DNA of 16,182 nucleotides. It comes from Basidiobolus heterosporus B8920. Lineage: Eukaryota; Basidiobolomycota; Basidiobolomycetes; Basidiobolales; Basidiobolaceae. A model generated the notes under the pieces. That model saw only the letters and a list, made by a program, of their open reading frames with translations. It did no database searches and was not told the DNA's origin. Shown one piece after another: positions 8,095-16,182 of this stretch. Location of the stretch: assembly GCA_000697455.1 (NCBI GenBank), contig JNET01030845.1, forward strand, positions 1 through 16,182, in the 5' to 3' direction. Made by a program: the position numbers and the translations under genes. The stretch's first letter is position 1. Each line of letters opens with the position of its first letter.

Positions 8095-10896
8095 CCTGCT
8101 CAATGTATATGTCCAAGTCAGCATTTGCTTCTCTTAGGGTGGTATTCAATGCCAAGAAAGCAGCCCACAAATTGGTGGTTGAGATTGTAGTGAAACACCC
8201 TATTAGGTTAATTATATTCGAACCCTAGAAGGTGTGGTATTTGTCTAGTTAATGGTACTGGTACAAGGAGAGGAGATCCGCTGCAAGAGATTATTGATAA
8301 GGGTCGGTAAATATCGGGATTTTTCCAATCATCAACCCATCCGTTCACCACTCCAACATTTGATGTTTGTTCTGCGTGGTCGATGAAGAATCCCTTCTCC
8401 AGAGATTGTACCAACAGAGTCAATTGAACTTCGTGTATGAATGACTTTTTAAACTTTCATCCTGGTATCATATAACCATCAAACAACCAGTATTGCAAGA
8501 TGAACAGTCAATATGTTTGATGAGATGAGAATATTAAATCAGATTAGGTTCCAAGGACAAAAGCTAATTTCTTAAAATAGATTTTTACTTGAATCTTTTC
8601 GTAATTGGGGGATGTCTACTAGTAGGGCGGCTTGAATGACATGAGTCTGTAACATCAAGATTTGGCATTATGAGCAAGAATGATAATAACTGATTGCTAT
8701 GGCGGCTGATGAATTATTCGGGCTATAGCAGATCAAGAATTACTCAAATATGATGTCATCTGTTGATTGGTACAAGACTCGTTTGCACACGTCTTGGCCA
8801 TAGGATTGCTGTATCTCACATTAGAATCATACCAAATAAGATCCTGCTGTAATCATTATATATGCGGAATCCTTAATTGATTCATATCAAGGTTATCGCT
8901 TTAGGTTGGTAAATGATGCTGCGGTTGTCCTATAAATATCCGGTCCTAGTAAATTGATTCAGATAGGTTGTATTCATGAATTGCACCAACTGGTATCGGA
9001 ATGTCATATGATCTACTATGAGATGCGGGATCTCTACAAGTGCCAGGAGTTGTCCCTTTAAATTTACAATTCCAATCTCATGAACAAAACGGGACCGCTT
9101 GAGGACTTGTGGGCTAAAACTGTTGATGTCTATGTGGACAAACAAGGTGTCCGATATCGTGAGCTATTTGCTGCAAATGAATCGATTCCTCGTTGTAAGT
9201 ATCTAGCTATGTGATCCACCATTCCCGCAAGCTTACCAGTGTAGTGTTCTTCTAGCACTGAGTACACAAATCACGCTACATTGATACTGGTATTGATCGG
9301 GTCTATTACTTGCGTCACATAAAGATGTAAGCACAATCAGACCAAACAGGCCAACAGCTCTGTCTAATAAACAATTCATCATTATGCATATGATTAAAGT
9401 TATCAGTTAGTAGTTCGAAATCCCTATGTTTGGGCATTAAAAAAATGAAACTGTGGTTGTTGGATACATAGATTTCGCAAGTGCTATTTTCAGTTGGATT
9501 TGAAACCTCCTGAATTCAGTCTACAGAAATGATAAGCATCAGTGCTATGTAGTTTATGATATATGGGATCCCATGTTTATGGCTCGTTTTAGCATCCTGA
9601 TTGACACTTACCGAATATAGTCTTGTATGGATGGCGAATGACTGATGTAAAGGAATATTTGGGAAACCGTGGTATCCTCGGCTAAATCACGAGGTGAAGC
9701 GAGCCAGCATGATGGTAAGCGGGATCGTAGTCACTTGAATCAACCCTTCGCAACTTGATACGAACTATTACCTGGGCTCCGTTCTGCAGTATGTGTCACT
9801 GTATATCAAAGATATCCATTATCCTGAGCTAATGATTGAATCACCCCACAAGCCCATGTATGGCCTTCCCATGACAGGTACTGATTGGATTCAACAGCAC
9901 GATATCACGAATGCATAGCTGAACTACGTTATACTACTTCACCTAGTCCACCGTTTTTGCACTGATTCATGTCATCGCATGAGCTCTGGCAATTCTTGAT
10001 ATCTGTAGAAAATCGGCTGAATCCAACATCCCGCTCTCAAGCTAATCAGGATTTGGAAGGGCTGAACTATACCCTTTATTTCCTTGATTCATTCACTAGA
10101 ACCTCCGGTATTCTTGTCAGCTAAATAATAAAAAGAAAGTACCTCACGACGATACTATTATCCACCCATACCTACCGAGCTTCTGTCATTCATTGGCTTA
10201 CCGAAATTATAGAACCGTACATCATATTTAGCAACATCGGAGAAACGATTTACTACCTTTAACTGGTTGACTTGCCAAGTTCCATTATACTATGGGTTTC
10301 CCTATCGATTTCCCAAATAGGCTTATATGACACAGCTGAATGCGTGCAAGGGGTCTACCGATTGATTTCTCACATGACTGGTCAATACTGACTAATGCGG
10401 CACAATTATTCGGATAATGTTTTCAACCAGACTGGACTTCGGCATTATGATGGTTGAATATGTATGCGTATCCGAAATGTTCTTTCCTCGTGATAATGGC
10501 ATCATAAAGCCTAGTATTGATGCCGTTCGCGTATCAGACAAATTCATTTCAGAAGCTAGCTCTCAGCTGTTGGTAGAAAATGTATGCCATCGTTGAGCAT
10601 CGTAGAATCGTGTTTCTAACCGATAACTATCAAGAATAAGTCTTGCTTAAGCTTTAGCTGCTTGAGTATACTGGATTTACATTCACAACTTTAATAATAA
10701 ATAAACCGGGATAATGGTAGATAAGGACATGAACACATATAAACATTAGCTATTGTGTGATTAGTAAAACCTAATCTATTACTTGGTGTGGAGTTTTCGA
10801 ATTTTGTATGTAATATCGTACTTTGAAGGTTATGAACTGGTACAATAACTCTAAATTGATCTTTCTATGCTAATTAAAGTGTCCCCTGCAAGACTT

Positions 10897-12383
10897 CTAA
10901 TTATTACCTAGGAGGTGCAGAGAATTGTTGTACACCCAAGCTCCAACATCACCAGTTTTGGACTTGACCTTGTATTGACTGCCCTTTTCTTGAATGGGAT
11001 CCTTCTCAAAGTGGAATAGCCTTTGTTGCCATTGCTCACCTTTGCTTGCACGCTCCTTAACAAGAGCTCTTTGAGCATTTTCAACCTCGTTTTTGTGAGT
11101 AGTGGCCATACTGTATTCCTGCTTTCGGATAGCTTGAGCTACTTTGACCCACACTTTCCTTGATTCGATATCACTCTGTTCTTCTAAGGGTGCAACAATG
11201 TACTTCGAAGGTGGTGTAGTGGTGGCATCAAAAAAGGGCTTGGTTTCGTTGGTGGAGTTGTTTTTAATAGTCGATTCAGCCATCCATTTACCAGCTATGC
11301 TGTAAAGAATCTTGCTGGGATCATCCTTGTGGAAGATATCTCCAGTAAATTTGTGGTATTTGCCACCAAACCAAGGCTTACTTAAAAATGTGAACTCCGT
11401 TATGTACCCATTAGAGCACTCAATACTAGTAGGTCCGACAACTTCAATGAAGGGATTTCCCAAAAGAAGAGATCTAATATAAAGATCTGGACAAGTGACA
11501 ACGTAGGATTCATCGTTTCTTGTACAGCGAACAGTTACTCTACCGGGTTGAACGACCTAAGGAATGTCAGTGAGTTAACTAAGCATATCTAAAAACTTGT
11601 TTATGTAGACTTACCTGAATAGATGTGCCCTTGAATTTTGATTTTTGACCAACTTTAAAATGAAGCAAAGAGTTCAATATTATACGAATATGTGAAACAC
11701 TAGAAATAACTACTTACAATGACCGTTAATGAAAACTCCTGCCTTTGGATTCTCAATATAGAAAGCAGAAATCGGAGGATGATGGCTCACTGTCAAAGAT
11801 CAATTAGAATCAGATATGGCTGAATAGAAGTAAGGAGTAGAACCAACCTTGCTCGCAAACAAGATGAGAATCACCAGAACCGTCAACATCATCCCACTGA
11901 CAGTAGAATTGTTCACCAAGAATTGGATTGAAGGGTTTTTTGCTAGTAGAGCCAACACAACCAGCAAAATAACTGCCGTATAAAGTGGATATAAACCAAC
12001 GTGCGACCGCTATCATACGTTCTAAGAACAGAGAAGAATGAGACAGGCAGAAGCTAAACAAGTAAACGTAAAGCCAACTTACCCTCAGGAGACTCAGGCT
12101 CGGGAATAGCAGCCAAAAGCTTTGGATGGTCCCCCCAATAAGTGCTAATAAGCAGAAAAGATTAGTATTACTAGCGTCAACCAAAATCAGGACAAACAGA
12201 AGCCAACCTATATTCCAATAGAGAGACGTCAGTTAGCATAAATGCTGGACAGGTCAAAGCCGAGAGATCTCCAGTGAAAGACTTCACATCTTTCAAAAAT
12301 GACATAAAAGTACTCCTATGGTGAGGAGCAACATTGGTGAGCTCCTCAGCGTTAGTATTATTTTGAGTGGTTTTCCCAGCCAT
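10897..12383 (-). CDS. Oxysterol-binding protein, short Kes1/Osh4 type
   Basis: A lipid transfer protein that exchanges sterol for PI4P between membranes. Exons on the minus strand are 12383-12208, 12144-12083, 12021-11848, 11789-11718, 11652-11615 and 11556-10897, with matching phases, giving 393 residues (yeast Osh4 has 434). The N-terminus STFMSFLKDVKSFTGDLSAL resembles the Osh4 amphipathic helix and lid. The domain follows: SKKPFNPILGE with Lys107/Lys108, the family signature EQVSHHPP at 136-143 with His140/His141, and a C-terminal helix with Lys329, Glu333 and Arg337. These correspond by position and spacing to the known Osh4 PI4P ligands K109, H143/H144 and K336/E340/R344. There is no PH or ankyrin domain and no FFAT motif, so this is a stand-alone ORD protein. 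Introns are 63, 61, 58, 65 and 58 nt; intron 1 has a TACTAAT branch site. An orthologous role in Golgi PI4P control is inferred from the family. Confidence 0.95.
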
Positions 12384-12508
12384 AGCGTACGATATATTTG
12401 AAGAGAATAAAAAAGTGAAAATAGTGAAGTTTGAAGGGAAGCAAGCTAGTTAAGAACTCATCGTCCCGACGGTGAAGCAATGAGCGATTGCCTTTGCTAT
12501 GGCTTTTG

Positions 12509-12538
12509 ATTGGCTAATCTCTTAGGTCAAATGATTGG
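12509..12538 (-). promoter_or_regulatory. Pair of CCAAT boxes upstream of the OSBP gene
   Basis: CCAAT occurs on the minus strand at 12513-12509 and 12538-12534, 25 bp apart and about 126-155 bp upstream of the OSBP start codon. The leader between them and the ATG is pyrimidine-rich. CCAAT is bound by the HAP/NF-Y complex in fungi. The spacing and distance are typical for a promoter, though each pentamer alone is weak evidence. Confidence 0.45.
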
Positions 12539-13919
12539 GTATGACGGACAAAATAAGCCAAGGCAAATTCTAACGTAACTTTTATCTAATTCTAGTACCT
12601 AAAAGTACTGGATTGCTTCGGTAAATCAAATCATATGCACTTGTTCAAACCGACAGTCAACCGCAGAGCCTAGTGTCATGATAATATCTAATATAGCAAG
12701 TATGATGCAGAGAAGCGATTGGTTAGATATCCTTTATTGTATATCGATCAGGCTCCGAGAATCTCATGGTTGAGAGATGGGTAAATCTAACAAATATAGA
12801 AATATCATCCAAATCGGGGAAAAGTATAACATATGACTGTATTAACTAAAAGCCGTCGAATACTTTAAATATTTTATACAAACCATTGTATAAGGATGGC
12901 ATAAGATCATCGAGAAGTGGTGCTAAACGCGTGTCTATATCACCTAATACTCAGCAAGTGTAAGCTTGTTAGTGGTGATCCTAAATGGAGAATTCGTCAA
13001 CAATCAGCTAACCTTACTATATTTATCAATGTGAGTGTTCATCATTTGCCTATTTAATATCGGAATTCATGGTATTGTTTGCTTGATTCGCATTTGGACT
13101 GTCGAGATCCAAGTTGATTTTATTTTAGCTGTCAAGTGTTTCCTGTCCAGTAAGAACTCATCATGATGCCTTCTGGTTCGATATACCAAACATGCCTTAT
13201 TGCTACCAAGTTGAATGTGCTGAAGGAGCTCCGGGCTCCAAATATTTCCTTGGCTCCCGGTTTACCTACCGACGATCAATCTGGATTATGATAGAATTTG
13301 ATTTAATTCTTCACGCTATCGGCAAATGGCTAGATCCATCATCATCTCAATTAATATGTCATGTTGCGGTAATAAGCGTTGCTAGTATCTACCAAAAAAG
13401 ATAATTGTTCTTGTTGGAAATTTGAGGGTAAACATACTCACTATGGTTTCTAGACCTGTCCGTATAGATCAATTTGTGTAGTTCTTATTCATCAGGATAA
13501 AGAGTAAAGCCTGTATATGCAACACGTTGAATCCATGATTTCTGCTGGAATTGGGTATCTAGAACCAGTCTTGAAATGACTAAATTGTTATTGAATTGGC
13601 TTTCTGCACAGAATGTATCCTTAGTGGATGCCATCTTAATGATTCGGTATGAATCTTCATGGGAGAACGGTAGGTCTCAAACATATACCTATCGATTCAT
13701 TAGCGAGTTACTACACCATAAACTAAGAGTTTTCAATTAAAAATGACCTAATCAGAACTTGTCGTACTCCACCAATGAATCCCAGTAAAATTATACTGAG
13801 AGAATTTCTGCAGTCCATTGGAAAGTATGAGCGCCGACGAGTTACTCACCAAGATAACTTGTGCAGAACTAGAACTCGCTATTATTGAGTGATTTGTGAA
13901 AGGATGTAATAGATATATA

Positions 13920-13925
13920 TTTATT
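13920..13925 (-). terminator. Candidate polyadenylation signal of the pirin gene
   Basis: AATAAA on the minus strand, 85 nt downstream of the pirin stop and followed at once by TATATATC, which resembles a fungal efficiency element. The distance is normal for a fungal 3' UTR. Confidence 0.5.
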
Positions 13926-14009
13926 CATGTAGTTAATTTGCCTTGGAATATTCCAAATCTGGCCGTGTAATTGACAAGTGAGATGAAGATAGCTTCAAGT
14001 AGATTGGTA

Positions 14010-14858
14010 CTATTTCATATCAAAAAGGAGGATTTCGGCAGGTTTTTCTCCAACAGATGAAATAACCAACTGATCTCCTTTGCCTGCCTCGCTTATAAAG
14101 GCACCGTCACCGCTATTTAATCGAACACCATTTATCTCGACTTTCCCTCCTGTATTAATGACATGTACGTATTGCTTGCGGCCAGTACCATCAATGCTAT
14201 GGACTACTTGATTATCTTTCTTGAGAACTGAGGCATACATCCAAAGATCGGTGTGACATTGGATAGCGTTATTACCGGCCTTTCCTATAGGCTTGATAAT
14301 CAAGCAAAGCTTGTTGTCTTTGTCATCCTCAGTCCATTCCATAGTCTGATATTTTGGAGGAAGCCTACTCTGGTCAGGCTTAGCCCAGATCTGAATGAAG
14401 TGTACTGGGTCTTTCGGATGTGCGTTGAATTCAGAGTGGGTAACACCAGTACCAGCGGTCGTAAACTGAACTTGTCCACGCTTGATAGTCTCGTTGGTTC
14501 CAGTACCTTAAAAAGTATAATTGAGGATATTACCCGACAAATAGATAAAATCAACCACCTACTGTCTCTATGCAGCAATGCACCAGAAACTACGTAAGAC
14601 CAAATCTCGAATTCTCTATGAGGATGTGTTGGAAAACCCGAGCCTGATAATGACTTTAGCATACGAGCATCCACAGATACTACATAAAGGATGCTTACCT
14701 CCCTGAACAGTGTCCTCGTTGATTACCCTTAATGGACCATATTGCTCAAAACGGGGATCCCAGTAGTTAGCAAAGCTGAATGTATGATAACTATCTAGCC
14801 AGCCATGGTTTGCATGACCACGGTCTTCGCTACGTCTAGGTGTGATAGTGATTGCCAT
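14010..14858 (-). CDS. Pirin family bicupin (YhhW/quercetinase type)
   Basis: A metal-binding two-cupin protein. Exons on the minus strand are 14858-14699, 14643-14563 and 14506-14010, with introns of 55 and 56 nt, giving 245 residues. The N-terminus reads [20 protein letters not shown], followed by [18 protein letters not shown]. The first cupin holds [16 protein letters not shown] and [11 protein letters not shown]; His60, His62, His104 and Glu106 have the same spacing as H57, H59, H101 and E103 of E. coli YhhW. The second cupin ends the protein ([20 protein letters not shown] to AEILLFDMK). The size is nearer to the bacterial form (231) than to human pirin (290). YhhW-like proteins can cleave quercetin in vitro, but the physiological role in fungi is unclear; redox or transcription co-factor roles are alternatives. 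The start is set by the in-frame ATG just before the conserved N-terminus. Confidence 0.93.
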
Positions 14859-15495
14859 TTTGTAGATGATAAGGTTTGGGAGACTATCGGTCTAATTACA
14901 TATATTTATACCGAACTATTCTCCTCAAAAGATCATCTTATAAGGTCAATTATTCCGAGACTCCTCGTTTATCCGAATAGTCGATGGAGCCCGGTAAACA
15001 TACATTTGTCAGTTAGTCGCTGATTGGGATTTAATTTGAAAATTATCAAGCGGAAAAATAGCAAGGTACCGAATTAAGTTATTACAATTAAAATGTGGTT
15101 CACAAAGCTCATATCGGATCTTACTTCAAGATATTATTAAGTAACCATTACAAACAGTACGTTTCATTTAAGCAATTTCTTATTCATAGTGGTTTAGCAA
15201 GTACTCAATACTCGTTGCCAGTAACCAAAAATACATTAGTGCACTGATAGCTGTCTAATATAAGTAATAATAATATCAGTGCATCATCATTTTCTCACAT
15301 ATCATAAGTTCACAGCTATATACAGTATGTAAATTTTGTTATTTTTAATCTTACAAATTGACCAATACATCGCCATCGGTTGGTAGTTTGAGATGGAAAT
15401 AGTGAGCAAGGAAAAGAACTAATCGTTTTGATGCAACATGGTCATCTAAAGTCCACCGCTTTCGTCTAAACTGTTTAACCAAACTTGAAATTTGT
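14859..15495. other. Intergenic region between the profilin-like and pirin genes
   Basis: About 640 bp holding the 3' flank of the profilin-like gene and the promoter of the pirin gene. A GATAAG motif sits about 10 bp upstream of the pirin ATG and a strong inverted repeat lies at 15240-15283. No coding frame is convincing. A minus-strand frame just past the profilin-like stop (15351-15520) shows protein-like wording but no recognised match. Confidence 0.55.
15240..15283. repeat. Perfect 10-bp inverted repeat with a 24-nt loop
   Basis: TGCACTGATA at 15240-15249 and TATCAGTGCA at 15274-15283 are exact reverse complements; the loop is AT-rich. The structure lies about 210 bp downstream of the profilin-like stop and about 380 bp upstream of the pirin start. 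It could be a 3'-end hairpin, a pair of inverted factor sites or a remnant of a small element. Confidence 0.55.
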
Positions 15496-16172
15496 TTAAT
15501 ACAGTAGTTTCGCGAAATCCTCCACTATTCTGGTAGACTCTTCGAGAGTATGCGGATAGGTAGAGATAGCAAGTAGTACACCAAACGGTAGATTATGGAT
15601 GATCAAACCACTGTCAGCCCCAGCAGTGATGGCGTATATACTTCAGGCAAAGTCAAAATGGAGATAAAGTAGTACTGATAAACATCAAGAAGTACCTGGA
15701 TAAATTCTTTTTGATTATCATAAACGTTGGAAAACCATCCAGAGAGAGTGAAGTTTCTGAGATTTTATAAGAATGAAGACTGGGAAATTTATCTGAAAAT
15801 AGAGGAGATATGAATACCTTGTAATTCTTCAGTATCGAATAGGTGTATGAGTTTGATTAGAGTAGCTTTTGATGCCTTAGGTGCGATTTAGCCTTTGTTC
15901 ATATAGTCACGACGATAAATATGTATTAAATCATACCTGAAGTGATAGTTCGCTCAATGTCCCAACCTTACATATACACTGCGCGTGGTTATGCGTTAGC
16001 AAAGCCACCCCATCTATGACCTTGGTATCTAGCAATCTCTCTATAGTCAACACACAACAGATGATCAGTTGGTATATGTTACGAATTCAAAGATAGAAAT
16101 CACACATTTTTATAAACTGGAATATCAATGCTCGCCTTGAATCAACTGCTCCAAAGACTTGTTAGTGTTCAT
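15496..16172 (-). CDS. Profilin-like protein (divergent), five short exons
   Basis: Exons on the minus strand are 16172-16136, 16040-15937, 15875-15818, 15756-15696 and 15640-15496. Introns are 95, 61, 61 and 55 nt, all phases agree, and the product is 134 residues; profilins are usually 126-140. The C-terminal half is closest to profilin: LSLDGFPTFMIIKK, then SIYAITAGADSGLII at 87-101, then VLLAISTYPHT at 108-118, then a last helix STRIVEDFAKLL. In S. pombe profilin the matching segments are the IxxxxxSIYGK strand turn, EGIICV, ILVSHYPET and the ADYL helix. SLEQLIQERLLDTKVID aligns with the profilin N-terminus, but the usual MSWQ tryptophan is absent, so polyproline binding may be altered. 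Profilin binds actin monomers in the cytoplasm. Exon 1 is the least certain part because it needs a GC-AG intron. A roadblock or other profilin-fold protein is the main alternative. Confidence 0.55.
16041..16135 (-). other. Putative GC-AG first intron of the profilin-like gene
   Basis: The 95-nt interval begins GCGAGC after CAAG and ends GACTATAG. It joins MNTNKSLEQLIQ to ERLLDTKVID in frame, which lines up with the profilin N-terminus without gaps. No GT donor nearby gives the required phase. GC-AG introns are a known minority class, but GCGAGC is not their usual consensus, so a different first exon beyond the right edge remains possible. Confidence 0.4.
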
Positions 16173-16182
16173 TTCGAAAAGT

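Larger units (their letters stand above)
7433..10896. other. Long intergenic region without a recognisable gene
   Basis: About 3.4 kb between the WOPR start and the OSBP stop. The WOPR promoter should occupy its left end; promoters of this family are often long. Frames of 60-80 codons exist on both strands, for example 8930-9145 minus and 8208-8423 minus, but they match nothing I know and are within chance expectation. A 16-bp perfect palindrome lies at 8079-8094. I find no tRNA, rRNA, tandem array or convincing transposon ends. Confidence 0.6.
12384..14009. other. Intergenic region without a recognisable gene
   Basis: About 1.6 kb between the OSBP start and the pirin stop. The right part holds the pirin 3' end, and the first 200 bp next to OSBP hold its promoter elements. 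A 70-codon plus-strand frame at 13192-13404 is locally richer in GC but matches nothing I recognise. I see no RNA gene or repeat. Confidence 0.6.

Noticed and set aside
8208-8423. 71-codon minus-strand frame
   Set aside because: Isolated, no recognisable domain, no convincing flanking splice structure.
8930-9145. 71-codon minus-strand frame with protein-like wording
   Set aside because: No family recognised, and a competing plus-strand frame overlaps it. Lengths of this order are expected by chance in the window.
9234-9292. Imperfect inverted repeat (TACCAGT and ACTGGTA)
   Set aside because: Only 7 bp of arm are exact and the interior pairs poorly, so it is too weak to call an element.
9734-9916. 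Plus-strand open frame of about 60 codons without a start codon
   Set aside because: Frames of this size are common by chance at this base composition and it matches no known protein.
3975-10071. A 21-nt similar pair (3975-3995 and 10051-10071, 19 of 21 bases alike)
   Set aside because: The likeness does not extend on either side, so it is weak evidence for a dispersed repeat.
13170-13190. GGTTCGATA resembling a tRNA B box
   Set aside because: No matching A box, no cloverleaf stems and no acceptor stem could be drawn around it.
13192-13404. 70-codon plus-strand frame, locally GC-richer
   Set aside because: No match recognised; another frame over the same bases is equally open at first, so nothing favours coding.
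14253-14674. Overlapping frames of 110-124 codons on both strands over the pirin gene
   Set aside because: They are other-frame readings of pirin exons 2-3 and intron 2; the minus-strand one mixes a real exon 2 start with read-through of the intron.
15351-15520. Minus-strand open frame just past the profilin-like stop
   Set aside because: It is in a different frame, no good splice pair joins it to the gene, and it matches no known domain.
15793-15817. A 25-nt GT-AG interval in the profilin-like gene
   Set aside because: Too short for a normal fungal intron. The longer 61-nt intron with the same donor keeps the frame and matches the other intron lengths.

Overview
The window looks like a stretch of a fungal nuclear chromosome, most likely a basidiomycete. 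The basis is a fungus-specific WOPR regulator, AT-rich intergenic DNA, and genes cut by short spliceosomal introns. I place 16 introns; 14 are 55-68 nt and the other two are 95 and 104 nt. A rust-like or other Pucciniomycotina genome would fit, but that is only a guess from style.

Five protein-coding genes can be supported, all on the minus strand. From the right edge: (1) 15496-16172, a small five-exon gene whose 134-residue product looks like a divergent profilin; its exons are too short to show up as long open frames. (2) 14010-14858, a three-exon pirin/quercetinase-family bicupin with all four metal ligands. (3) 10897-12383, a six-exon oxysterol-binding protein of the short Kes1/Osh4 type, with its lipid-binding residues intact. 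(4) 6461-7432, a single-exon WOPR (Gti1/Pac2/Wor1) transcription factor. (5) 1-3724, the first six exons of a USP8/Doa4-type ubiquitin hydrolase: an N-terminal dimerisation helix bundle encoded by three small exons, a long disordered linker, a rhodanese domain that appears inactive, a Pro/Gln-rich linker and the start of the catalytic domain. The gene runs off the left edge just after its Cys box.

Between the genes lie long stretches without recognisable coding: 3725-6460, 7433-10896, 12384-14009 and 14859-15495. Their open frames are about as long as expected by chance in AT-rich DNA, and I recognise no transposon, tRNA, rRNA or CRISPR. Candidate control elements include a pair of CCAAT boxes upstream of the OSBP gene, a tandem GATAAG pair upstream of the ubiquitin hydrolase, a TATA-like box and a small upstream ORF before the WOPR gene, and AATAAA signals downstream of the WOPR and pirin genes.

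The five genes do not form a pathway. Profilin (actin), Kes1/Osh4 (sterol/PI4P exchange and vesicle traffic) and the USP8/Doa4 enzyme (endosomal ubiquitin recycling) all touch membrane traffic in general, but I see no evidence that they are co-regulated. I did not find a clear new biological system. The items most worth checking are the hidden profilin-like gene with its unusual GC-AG first intron, the reconstructed N-terminus of the ubiquitin hydrolase, and the leader of the WOPR gene.
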